Source: Cymodocea nodosa (lineage: Eukaryota > Streptophyta > Magnoliopsida > Alismatales > Cymodoceaceae). From it: a stretch of 64,000 nucleotides of DNA. Shown one piece after another: positions 47,674 through 58,728 of the stretch; position 1 is the stretch's first letter, and the number at the start of each line of letters is the position of its first letter. The DNA lies in contig CM072345.1 in the NCBI GenBank assembly GCA_036874045.1, positions 8,891,501 to 8,955,500 on the forward strand, written 5' to 3'. The notes under the pieces are model-generated. The model made no database searches. It saw nothing but the letters and a program-made list of their open reading frames with translations, and had not been told where the DNA came from. The position numbers and the translations under genes were made by a program.

Positions 47674-49849
47674 ATGGCCCTGCAGCTGCCGTGCATGACC
47701 TCGACTCTCGGGTCCAGCCGTCGGAGTAAATCCGCCTGCAACTGGGCAACGAGACGGCAATGCCAACCCAAATCCACAAACAGAGTGCTTTGCCTTGGAG
47801 GAGGAAGAGATGGTGATGGAGAGCGGCAACAAGCATTGCCCGCAATCTGTTCGACGGTTGGGCGAGGAGAATCCAATGGCCGGATGAAGGTGTTCGTGCT
47901 GTCAGACTTGCACACGGACTATGCCGAGAATATGGAATGGATCGGAGCACTTTCGTCGGAGAAGTTCCGGAACGATGTTCTCGTCGTTGCTGGAGATGTG
48001 GCGGAGACCTTCAGTAATTTCGTGGCAACAATGTCCTTGTTGAGGAAGCGGTTCCGCTCTGTGTTCTTTGTCCCTGGGAATCACGACCTCTGGTGCAGGA
48101 GGGAACGCGGGAAGTATGTAAGTAATCTTTGGTTTCCTCCTTCTCCCTTGCCTTTTTTTTCTGATCGTCAGAAATTTCGAATATTGGAGAAGGGCAGTTT
48201 TGTTTAACTTGCGTTGACTTCCTCTTTTAAATAGCGATGACGCGATTCTCATAGAGAGAGAAAAGAACAGGAACATGAATTTTCATTATACTACATCTTT
48301 CTTTGATTGGAACTTGGGGTTTTTTATTTTTTTCTTTGCGATTTATATTCAGAGTTAGAAACTTCAATTCCTTCTTTCCAGCATGATTCATTGGAGAAGC
48401 TGAATGCATTACTTGGTGCATGTAGAGAACTCGACATCGAAACCACCCCAAGGAATGTGGATGGTCTGGCTATTGTTCCTATATATTCCTGGTACCATGA
48501 GGTGAGTTTCCGATTCTCCCTATGCCTCATCTCTGAATTATGCCATTTGGTTTTGTCATTCATATTTTGAGGAGCTATCCATTTTACAGAGTTTTGACAA
48601 GGAAAAGGAAATTACCAATGTTCGCATTCCTTCCCTGGAAATGGTCATCAACTGGCTTCAGTTTCTCGATGCTTCTGTGACTTCTCTTGCTCTTGTTTGT
48701 ATGCTTATTAACAGATCATAATTGAAAGTAGTTCTATCGTAGGCTTTTAATATATTACAAATTTGATTAGTACTGTATATCATTAACGATAAATCATGAA
48801 AAATCCAATGTGATTAATGTTTGTGAATTATCAACATTTTGGTGAATACCAGCAAAATAAAAACTTTCTGCCCCCTATTTGTTTTGTTAAAAAACTTCCT
48901 TTGTTTCATCTTCCTACAATTGAACCCTGTCAGGCAGATATGGGACAACTTACAACTTGCAAGTGCTTTCTAAACTAAGTTTAAGCAATCATTGATCATT
49001 ACGTCGATGATTATTTACAGTTTGTTCATTTGTTGTAGGTCTGCAAGGACTTCCATGCTTGCAGATGGCCTGTTGGATTCTCTAATGGTGATGCATCTCT
49101 TGCTCAGTTTTTTGATTCAATGAATGAGAAGAACCATTCTGCGGTGATGGATATTCAGATGCAAGACTGTCAAATGATAACTTTCTCACATTTTGTCCCA
49201 AGGTGCAGTGCTTATCGATATCTCTTGATTAAATATGTGCAACCATGAAGTGTGTAGATGGAATAAAACAGCACATTATATACTTGGAAGAGGACTGCAT
49301 TGGTTTTTTCTTAATAGAAAAGATCTGCATTAGTTAATGCAGGATTATCGATTTATTCAGGCAAGAACTCTGTCCTGAGAAGAGAATGCTCTTTTACCCG
49401 AATCTTCCAAAGATCATTGGCTCTGATTTCCTGGAAGCTCGCCTGAGGTCCATACATGGGGGAAATGTAAGTAAAAAACCTGCATGCCATGTCTTTGGTC
49501 ACACTCATTTCTGCTGGGATTCTGTACTTGATGATGTCAGGTATGTATGGCATTTGTCCTTGGTTTCCCTTCTGGGTTTCTTTCAACCATGGCGGACTAA
49601 CATCTGAATCGTCTGATGTCAAGTTAGAAAACAACTTGCAGGTATGTGCAAGCACCCTTGGCATATCCGAGAGAGAGGAAGAGAAGGATGAATGGTGGTG
49701 ATAACTGGTTGCCCTTTTGCATATATTCTGGTGGGTTAACCGAGAGGTTATCACCTTGCTTTTGGTCTGATTATTATTCTAACAACAAAAGACAACCAGA
49801 TATCACCGATCTTGCTCCATGGGTTTCTAGAATTTATAAATTACTATAG
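47674..49849 (+). CDS. Calcineurin-like metallophosphoesterase
   Basis: A two-metal phosphoesterase of the calcineurin-like fold; the natural substrate of this plant subgroup is not known. Exons: 47674-48117, 48382-48501, 48590-48643, 49039-49202, 49361-49540, 49642-49849; 389 residues. Metal-binding motifs in order: VLSDLHTDY (DxH), VVAGDVAE (GD, with an altered following residue compared with GDxxD), VPGNHDLW (GNHD) and HVFGHTHFCWD (GHxH). The conserved tail YVQAPLAYPRERKRRMNGG and WSDYYS marks the plant family. The first 65 or so residues are Ser/Arg-rich and could be an organelle transit peptide. The ATG at 47674 is the first in frame; the longer frame above opens with TTG. The third intron uses a weak donor (ATG|GTCATC), but both flanking exons are in phase. 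Confidence 0.9.
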
Positions 49850-50543
49850 TATCGAAATATTTTTTTTTATTCCTTGTTCATCTACTGCAGTTTGATCATT
49901 TGTGTTGATTCAGGGTTCATATCTTTTAATTATAAAAATAAAAGATGTCAAATATTTGAGATATTATCTTATCATTATATTATGAGACAAATCAAATTAT
50001 TGCCCAGATCAATCGGGCACTTATTAAGTTTCAGCTTATTTTAGAAAACTAGTCTTTTATGGAAAATCAGACGGTTCCCACCGTAACTTTTTTAAAAAAA
50101 TTGTTTTTTTTTGTCAAAAGTGTCTCCAAACGTGTTCAACAGCTTTGTCTGAAACATGGCTTCTTTTTTTCCAAACGTGTTCAGGATATTAATTGCTTAA
50201 GGTAATACACATTAGCTACTCCTGTGTGAGAACATATGGTTTTTACTTACAGTTCACTTGGCCTATCATCCAAAACTAATATCATTTATTTGGTATCCTC
50301 TATTATTTGTAGTTCAAATTGGAACGTAAAAAATATTGTGGTGAAACCAGAGACCTCTTATTGCAGCATCTCACAGTGACAATTACAAAAGGCTCTCTAT
50401 TACATTATGTTACGAACACACACACATATTTGTAGTGAGAGAAAATATTTGCTAACGTTTATTTGCAACATGCAGCACCACAGCAAACCCAAACATCCAC
50501 AGCCAAACCCTCTCTAATGCAATCTAGTCTTTGTGGGTTCTCC
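49850..50543. other. Convergent intergenic spacer
   Basis: Nearly 700 bases holding the 3' UTRs of the phosphoesterase and the aquaporin, which face each other. AT-rich, with T runs at 49860-49870 and 50104-50112. No gene seen. Confidence 0.55.
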
Positions 50544-51483
50544 CTAGTAGTCCTCCGACGCCAAAGGCTGGTGCGCATGTGGCGGTGGTCCGCCCTCTGC
50601 CGGGATGAGCAGGAACTCGTAGATCAGCCCAGCAAGCCCAGCGCCCACAAACGGCCCCACCCAGTAGATCCACTGGTCCTCCCACCGCCACCCAACCAAC
50701 GACGGCCCGAACGTCCTCGCCGGGTTCATGGACGCGCCGTCGAATGGTCCCCCGGCGATGATGTTGGCACCCAGGATGAAGCCGACGATGAGCGGTGCGA
50801 TGGTGCCCAGGTGGCCTCTCTTCGGGTCCACCGCCGTTGCGTACACCGCATATGTCAACCCGAACGTCATGACTATCTCGAGAGCGAGCGCGTGGCCCAC
50901 GCCCACGCCCGGCGCCACCGAAAAACCTGCCGGCCTCTGTAGGTCACGGAGAATTAAGCAAAAATTAAGCGACCAACATGTAATTCGTGTGTGAATCATC
51001 AGCATGTATTCGGCTGTAGGTGGGTTACCATGCCGCCAGTTGTGAGACGGAGGAGGAGGGACGCCACGATGGCGCCAACGAGCTGAGCAACCCAGTACAA
51101 AATGGCGCGGATGAGGGAAATCCGGCCTCCGAGCAGAACCCCGAAAGTCACGGCGGGGTTGACGTGCCCACCGGAGATGTTATAGGACACGGCCACGGCG
51201 GTAGCTAGAGCCAAGCCACTGGCCACCGACACCGAGATAAGACCACCCGTTGACGTGAATTCCTTGAAGATCTTCCCTGCAAACAAACCAACAAAATTCA
51301 ACACCACCCATGAATATATCGTGATCCCACCCTTGACGGTCCCATGTTACCGAGAGCAAGAACAGAGCCTTCGGCGGCGAAGACGAAGAGAGCGGTGGCC
51401 AAGAACTCCGACAGGGCGGCGCGAATTGTGTCCGGGTGGACGGCGTCCTCTGCCCTCCCCAGATCAAACCTTCTCGGAGGCAT
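50544..51483 (-). CDS. TIP3: Tonoplast intrinsic protein, TIP3 type (aquaporin)
   Basis: A six-helix aquaporin of the vacuole membrane; TIP3 (alpha-TIP) proteins sit in protein-storage vacuoles of seeds (family knowledge). Exons on the minus strand: 51483-51351, 51276-51029, 50936-50544; 257 residues, as expected. TIP3 marks are the N-terminal [19 protein letters not shown], the phrases TTGGMRPAGF and [17 protein letters not shown], and the end HQPLASEDY. Both pore boxes are present: [11 protein letters not shown] and [10 protein letters not shown]. The selectivity filter deduced by alignment is Ser (64), Ile, Ala, Arg; TIP3 proteins usually have His in the first place. The codon is AGT at 51220-51218, in a stretch ([13 protein letters not shown]) that otherwise fits helix 2. 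Expression in seeds is inferred from the subfamily; no RY element was found. Confidence 0.93.
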
Positions 51484-53448
51484 AGCTCAAGACTACCACC
51501 GGTAGCAGCTGCCACACACGGTACACGACAACTCTCCGCCGGCACCTCTCCTCTGCTTCCCCCCCTCGTTCACTCAAGGATTGGCATTAGTACCATAGGC
51601 CACAGGGAAAATGCCAAGGTGGGAAGAGGAGGTGTTGAAATGGGAAGAGCGGTGGCGGAGCGGACTCTACACGTGGTGCGTGAGAGCAAGAGAGTGGTGG
51701 CACGTCGGTAGCAGACGCCATGGACTACTACTGTACTGTGTGCTTGCCTGCGTCCATCTCTCGACCTGCTCTTATCGGTGCCGATGACGATCGTCGAACC
51801 GCGACAAGAAACCTCGGGGTTTCGGTGGACAAACGTGGAAATCAATTAATTAATTAATTTAAAAAAATAAGACGATTACACTTGAAAACAACAACGTAAG
51901 ATTTGTACATGTCCAGTTTCTACATTTCAATTTATAGATTTTATAGGTTTTTGATTTAATGTTCACATGTCAGTGATCAACAGCTGAAGGTGATATTATA
52001 TGAATAAGTGTGTAATAAATAGGTAACTTTTTCAAAAATATTTCGAATAAATAATAATTATAATTATTATTATAAGATTGTAATTCGAGTCTTGAGATTT
52101 TGTTTGTACGTAGGAATGTTAACATTTTTTGAGTATTTGTATACTTGGCAAATATCAAAATTTACCGTTAGAAAATAACTGTAAATCATTCCTCGTGATC
52201 TTTGTACAGAAAAAAAGAAAAGAAAAAATAAAAATATTATATAAAAAAGTATATTATAGAAAATGGTAAGATCTAAAATATATTATTGAAACCTAAAATA
52301 ATAAAATTATATCGAAATGTAATATAAATTCTATTGAAATCAAACTTAATATATATTAAAATGTAACCTAGTTTCTATTAAAATATAATCTACATCTATT
52401 TAATTGATATTTTATGTATGATAATTATCTAAACAATTTATTTGAGTATTTTTTATATATTTATCATAACTTATTTTATCTTATCATTGACTTTTAAGTT
52501 TAAATTTAAAATTTTTAATCATTTTTAAATTTAAATTTCATTATTTTCTGTTATATATACAAATACTTAAATTTCAAATTTTGTTATCATACATTATATA
52601 TACAAATACTGAAAAAATGAGACACTCTCCTTCACTTCCTATTGTTTTTCAAAATGTACAAATGCTTCATGCAAAAATATTGAACTAGAATATATGTTAA
52701 AAAGAATTTTAGAAAAAATCAACTAAAAAGTTACATTTATTTAAAACTCCAGTGAAAAGTGATATTATAGTTGTGCCTTAAAAAATGTGTGTCAATAAAA
52801 AAAATAGTAGTTTGAGGAGGTAATGTTTATTTGTATATATTTTTAAATTTATCTTTTTTTTTAATGTTTATTACATAAGTAGTGTTTTAAATTAATAATA
52901 AAAATTAATCAATTTAAATAACTATGTAGTTCTTTGACTTAGTTACGTAATATATTTTGGATAATAAAATTTTACGTTAAAATATAATAAAATAACTAAA
53001 ACAAATACAAAAACAAAGATAATTTTGTATTTTCGTATTCTGGATCACTTAAGAGTTTGGATAATAAAATTTTACGTTAAAATATAATAAAATAACTAAA
53101 AAAAATACAAAAACAAAGATAATTTCGTATTTTCATCTTCTGGATTACTTAAGAGTTTGAGGAGCAGCTGTTAAGTCATTCCTCAATATCTCACATTTTC
53201 TACCATGCAAGGACGAACCTGAAACAGTAAAAAATAAAAAAATCACCTTAATATACATACATTTATGCATTTACTAAGGTGGCATTTGTCGCGAGAACGA
53301 AGCGTTTCGGCGGTCCGGTTTCCATGTCCGAATACCCGAACCGCCGACAGCACTCGTCTCTCCGCGCTCTGGAATTCAGACGGGTGAAGGCAAAAACCCC
53401 AGTGCATTCTCGTAAAACCCTAGGGTACTCGCTCCTGCTCTTCTACGC
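51484..53448. other. Divergent intergenic region
   Basis: The first 350 bases are the GC-rich aquaporin promoter and 5' UTR. The rest, 51850-53200, is very AT-rich with a 100-bp tandem duplication (52956-53155). The last 170 bases are richer in GC and probably form the promoter and 5' UTR of the next gene. No gene is supported; minus frame 51970-52158 has no family signature. Confidence 0.6.
52956..53155. repeat. Tandem duplication, two 100-bp units
   Basis: 52956-53055 is repeated at 53056-53155 with only a few substitutions. Each unit starts TTTGGATAATAAAATTTTACG and ends with 'cttaagag'. The near-identity points to a recent event. Confidence 0.92.
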
Positions 53449-56400
53449 ATGCGCGATCGTGACCACATCTGCTTCATCCGAGGGCACGCGCCGGAGACGC
53501 TGATGCGGAGGGCATCGAGATTGGTCACTGCCGCCTCCACCCTTGCCTCGTCATCTTCCCGTGCTTCTTCTTCGTCGTCATCATCATCAACATCAGGTCG
53601 TCGGTTACAGAAAGGTGCCTCCTTGTTCATCACTCCTGGTTTTTTGCCCTCGTTTCTGCTGTTGCATTCGTTGTGTTGCCACCACTACCTTCGCGCTTTC
53701 CTCTTGAAAATGAACACCAAGGATTTCACTTGCATGTCATGACTAATCAAAAAGTTTTGTTTATCACCTTATATGCTGAGGTTTACGTATATGCTTAAGC
53801 TCGAGGAGTGGTGCATTGCGGAAATAACAATCCACTATGCATTCTTTCGCCTCCTTATATAAAAATGATGAAATATGCAAGGGAACTTTCGCATCGTGTA
53901 GTCAAGCATGCAGCGTGCTGATTATTTCACTCTCTTTCAGTCGCTATGTTTCCGGATAAAAAATTTAAATTTATACTACTTGCATTTAGAACTCTTGATA
54001 TTTTACAATCAATGACACAGTTATCATGGAATAACCGTTTTGATTTTTTTTGTTAACTGTTTTTATCAGATTTTGTTGAGGCAAATTACGCCCGTGGAAT
54101 GAGAACCGGATGGCATAGAAGGTTATTTGCCACTTCAGATCCTTTCGACGCTAGCAAATTTTTAAAGGGGAAGCCGTTACCAAAAGATAAACGTCGTATT
54201 ATGGTGGAGGCTTTTGTTGAAAAGTAAGATTGTATTTCAACCCTGTTAGATAGATGGTTAATTTAGGGTTTTAGGTTATTCAATTTTCCCTGTTTTGGTA
54301 TCTTTGGGAAAAAGTCATTCGTTCAATTAGGATTAAATTTTTGAAAATTACATTATTTTTTATTTAAAAAATTTGGACGATACTGCTGTGGACTTTTATA
54401 GCAAAATATATTTCATGAATTAGATGGGCACTTTTGCTCCCGATTTGTGTTTGTGGTGATTTTTTTTGGTGAACGTAATTGACTTGTACAAAACCAATGT
54501 ATTATTTAATGACCCAATGCTTGACTTCTCTGGAATTATATAGTTATGTTTGGATCTATGATTCCTTTTAAATCATTGTTTTTTCTGATTAAATAGATGG
54601 GGGCCATGGGGCACATAGGCAGCAGTTAATCCAATTTAATTAGATCTCTCTAGATCAACACATTTATTTTTTTAATGTCAGTGAATCATCTATAGGAAGT
54701 TTTAATGATCCTTCACATTTTCATAGCATTTTGATATGTGTGATCCTTCACATTTTCATAGCATTTTGATATGTGTTGGTACTTTATAATTAAATGATTG
54801 TCAAATTTTCTCCATTGTTTTGTAGGCAAGTACTGATGGATTGCCCATCATTTCCTATTTTTTTATCATTGTATGTTGTCTTCCCATGATTTTGTAACTA
54901 GTGCACTTTTTATTTATTTTCCAGGTATAGAAATGCTAATGCTGGGAAATTCCCATCAATTAGCTACACGAGGGAACAAGTTGGTGGCTCCTTTTATGTT
55001 ATCAGGGACATCCTTCAAATGCTAGAATATGAATCTAGAAATTCATCTATGAAAATGCAAGAGATCAAATCATTGCAACATATTGACAAAGATGGTAATG
55101 CGAAGGAACATGATCCGTTCATTTCCAGAGTGAAACATTCCATCTCTATTGAAGTTGACAAGCCAACTGATATCGAGACTGGTGTTGCAATAGTTTCTAA
55201 CAATACTGATTTGAATGAATCTCCATCAGTGAAGCTTGAAGAAAAAAATACAAAGCCTTTATCAACTGCCCCTGTAACATCATTAGATAATGACGTGGAG
55301 CTAAACCATGCAAAGGAGACCGGTTCCTTTCATGTAGAGGTGAGATTCCAAATTGAACTTCTGATGACTGTGTTGTCTAATAATTGCTGTAACATTCTTA
55401 TATTGTACACAGACACTGCTATTGCATTTAATGGTAACTGGACAAATGCCACATATAATGGAAGACAAAAAAACCTGGGAAGATCACCAACGATGACATT
55501 AATCTTAGCACTTTGGCATAATAGCATCAAACCACAAAATAGGCAATTCACGTCAATGATACAATAAACAAAATAGAGAATACAATTTGAGATGCTCATG
55601 GAATATATCATAATTTTTACGGTGCCAAAGCACTATGTTGGTGTGGCAGAGTGTCTAGGTGGTCGTAAAAATAATAAAGTTTCAAACTTTTATGTATCTT
55701 ATATATATAGATATAATCATTAAGAATTTCTTATATAATTTCAAACTTATAATTATTTTTCAAATCAATATTAATGTCAACAATAATAATAAGTTCATAA
55801 ATATTGTGTGTAAGGTTGATAACAACGATCTTAATAGAAAGTCAATTATTCAGTCAAAATAGAAACAACTGAGAAAAGGTAAATAATGCTCATTAATAGT
55901 CATTGTTTGATGACCAAAAACTAAAAAGGTAATCATTAGGGAAAATCAGCCCAAGGCTTTTGCGCACAATAAATTAAATACTATATTTTTATGATGATTC
56001 TGAACTTATGAATTATTACTTTGAGGAGTAGAAAGTTTAAAAAAGTGTTAGATGCATGTTGGTTTGTCTGGTAGTGCGCTCTATCACTGGAATTATGTTG
56101 GTATGTAATGGTTAAGATATTTCGTATTTTTTCTTGCTTATCTGTGATATAACATTTTTTATCACCTATTTTCTCTAAAAGATCTATTCCTTCTTTCTTT
56201 ACTCCAAAATTTCACATGTGTTTATTGTTTGCAATCCTTTTTATGTAGCCCAATCCTCCAGTTCTTGTAAAGCCATTTGACGATGGGACATCAGTGTCTG
56301 ATTCTTCAGAGAAATATCCTACTGAACTTGAAAAAAGTGAAACCATTCTGAGTGATACGAAAGCAATGCAGCTAGAAGGTTCACAAAAGCCTCTACCAGT

Positions 56401-57786
56401 AAACCAGGACATTCCTAAATCACCGGATGTTCACAGGTCAGCTTTTAGTTGGACATGTATTATTACTAAAGAATCGTGATTTTCACAATATACATTGGCA
56501 AATTATTTGATTTGGAAAGAACTCAAATTTGTATCATATTGTCATTTTTCGGTCTTTTATATGTTTTGATAACTCCATTGTAAATCAATGTAACAAGATA
56601 TAATAGGTCAACAACATTAATACACAGGCATCAGAAAAAGTGTGCAGTTGCTTTAACCAATTAGATGATGTTGAAAATTACGTGTATGTTTTTCCTATAG
56701 TGTATTTATAGAGAAGCTATGCTCTTGAATTTTAATATTTGAAAATTGAATTGAAAACAATTGAACACATCTTCCATCTGCCTAGCCTAGCCACATGTGT
56801 GTCACCAAACACCAAGGTGTTATTCTGATTTTTTTCCCCTTTTACATTTATTGAAATATTATTGTATTTTATTTAAATCTTACTGTTTTTGTACATTATA
56901 AACTTTCAAATATTGGTTTGAGTATAACCAAAGCATTATTCTGATTTTTTTCTTTTGTATATTATTTTAATGTTTCTGTATTTTTAAACTTTCAAATGTT
57001 AGCTTGAGTCTAATCATTTTATAAAAAGGACAATTCTAATGCATGAGGTTCCCACCAATGTGGCCCTGGGAGGGTCGAATTGTTTTGTATGATCTGACCT
57101 TATCTGTTCCCAACGATCCAAACCTGTGACTTTCAAGCCCAAGTGAAGTAATCTTACCATTATATTGAGGTTCATCCTTTCAGGGGGTAGTGGCCTTGAT
57201 TGAGTCATGAGAAAGACACGTTATTTGCAAAAGGCTTGGCGAATAACTAGTCATCAATACAAGCAATAGTTCGTTTGATTGAATACAGATCTATTGTCCA
57301 CCGTTTCTTGAAGCAACTGCTTGGCCATGTTCCCTTAAAATAGATCGATTCAGGTTTAGGCAGCATATTGGATTTGAGATGGTCGTTCTGTTTTGAGAGG
57401 GTGTGGATTGGGTGACCAGAAGAAAAACGGGACTGGTAACTAAGTTGATTGGTAGCCTATGGTTAAGATATCGAAGGAAAATTGACTGTCATTCTACCTT
57501 ATTGTTCTGAATCTTTTTATTTTTTTGTATTTTTCATTCTACCTCATTGGTACCTCATTCTTTTATATTTTTCATTTTTGAGATTTGAAAAAGTTAAACA
57601 AAATTGGCTGTTATTCTACCTCATTAATGTTTATTCCATTGGATTCTGTAAATGACATGGTTTTCATTGCTCAGGGATGCCTCAGGAAAATTGAGAGACG
57701 ATGAGCCCTTGCAAAAGAGTTCATCTATATGGAGTGATGTAAAATCGTTTGCTGTTGGAATCATCAATTTCTGGAAAAAGGTTTGA
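53449..57786 (+). CDS. At3g52170-like protein of unknown function
   Basis: Exons: 53449-53614, 54070-54223, 54925-55339, 56249-56436, 57675-57786; 344 residues, all phases closing. The N-terminus has a Ser-rich tract (SSSSRASSSSSSSSTSGRR) and few acidic residues after a short RDRDH start, which may be an organelle-targeting peptide; a second ATG (MRRASRL) 17 codons on would give a cleaner one. Residues about 85-140 are the conserved core: KDKRRIMVEAFVEKYRNAN, then GKFPSISYTREQVGGSFYVIR. This core is shared with Arabidopsis At3g52170, described as a DNA-binding-like protein; that name is from memory. The rest is acidic, Ser/Pro-rich and probably disordered. The protein ends in FAVGIINFWKKV. 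Its role is not known. Intron 4 holds a SINE. Confidence 0.8.
54706..54775. repeat. Exact tandem duplication, two 35-bp units
   Basis: 54706-54740 is repeated without change at 54741-54775 (unit starts TGATCCTTCACATTTTC). It lies in intron 2 of the At3g52170-like gene. Perfect identity suggests a recent slippage event or, less likely, an assembly artefact. Confidence 0.93.
57008..57190 (-). mobile_element. Au-type SINE, antisense in intron 4 of the At3g52170-like gene
   Basis: Read on the minus strand: an A-box-like stretch (AATGGTAAGATTACTTCACT), then GTCACAGGTTTGGATCGTTG, which holds the B box, then AACAGATAAGGTCAGATCA, then GACCCTCCCAGGGCCACA, and finally GTGGGAACCTCATGCATTAG with TTGTCCTTTTT. 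This order (tRNA-like head, 'GGAAACAG..AAGG', 'GACCCT..CCC..ACCC', 'GGGAGCCT.GTGCA', TGCCCTTTTT end) is that of the plant Au SINE. The copy is diverged but nearly full length. Confidence 0.75.
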
Positions 57787-58243
57787 ATATCATTTTGAAA
57801 TTACATAGTTTGGACCCAGAGTTTTTCCCAACATGGAACAAGGAGGGTATACCGGAAAGAATGTGAAATACGAATGATCTGCTCAATTTCTCGTCTGCTA
57901 CCATATTTTCCAGGCTCAAGAGTTTTTTTTTCCTCTTGCAATTGTCAGAATCGAGGTGGCCTTTTTTTGCATATTTGATGACAATTGCTTGTATATAATG
58001 GTTGAGGACCAAGGTAAGCAATCAAAGGACAGGAACATCTCGGTGGATGGCAGTGATGCGTTGCACGTGTGAAATAGTACTGCCCTTTTCAAGATCATCA
58101 ATCACTGTATGAACTAGATGACACAAATGGAATGTTATTGATTGGGTTGTTTTGCCTGGACCCAATGAGAAATGTAATTGGTAGGATATGTCCAGAAGAA
58201 AAAAGAAAGAAATGAAAACCTTCGGTTCGGCCTTTGAGTCTTC
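57787..58243. other. 3' flank of the At3g52170-like gene
   Basis: Presumed 3' UTRs of two convergent transcription units. No gene seen; the minus frames 57764-58021 and 57916-58101 have no recognisable family. Confidence 0.5.
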
Positions 58244-58728
58244 TTAAATTCCCATGTGTGCATGACCAATGCTCTTCTTGTCTTCAGCAATGACGTAAAC
58301 CAAGGATGATGGTGGATCGTAAATGAAGATGATGTGCCTGTTGACGAAGATAAGTCCGTGGAGTTCCGGTAATTTTGTTCATTGGCGAACTTCTTGATTC
58401 TCTTGTCAAAGCTCTCATCTTGAGGCACTAAAGGCAGGTAGATTGCAAATAAAAATTCCGGGTAAGTAATAATAGTGTAATACCAAGTACAATCTGAACT
58501 TTCACGGGATTTTCCCGTGGAGATGCGTTACTGGAAATGTGACGGCCATGAAACCAGTCAGTGTTGATCTTCTTCTCCTCCTAATGGTGTGTTGGTGGTT
58601 GCCGTGGCGACGAGAAGTTTACCGGGTGGAAAGTGGCCTAGTGTGGTAAAGTGCTAACCTGCCTCCCAATGAGTATACTCCAGTCGGAGGCTCTCCGGCA
58701 ACTCCACCGGTCTTGCTTCGCCGACCAT
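58244..58728 (-). pseudogene. Small two-exon gene with a one-base frameshift, family unknown
   Basis: Exon 1 (58728-58659) starts at an ATG and reads MVGEARPVELPESLRLEYTH and onward to a donor G|GTTAGC. Exon 2 (58418-58244, acceptor CTCAAG) continues in phase as DESFDKRIKKFANEQN. A different frame then takes over with C-rich third positions: LPELHGLIFVNRHIIFIYDP, then SSLVYVIAEDKKSIGHAHMG, and a TAA stop at 58246-58244. The switch falls at the run of four A in GAACAAAATTACC. One base more there would make one frame of about 81 codons. It is either a recent pseudogene or a base missing from the assembly. The protein is not recognised. The alternative, a 97-codon uninterrupted frame, turns low-complexity after the shift and is less likely. 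Confidence 0.5.

Noticed and set aside
58135..58428. 97-codon uninterrupted minus frame as the real product
   Set aside because: After about 16 residues it becomes Ser/His- and then Phe-rich, while another frame shows coding-like codons. A frameshift explains the pattern better.
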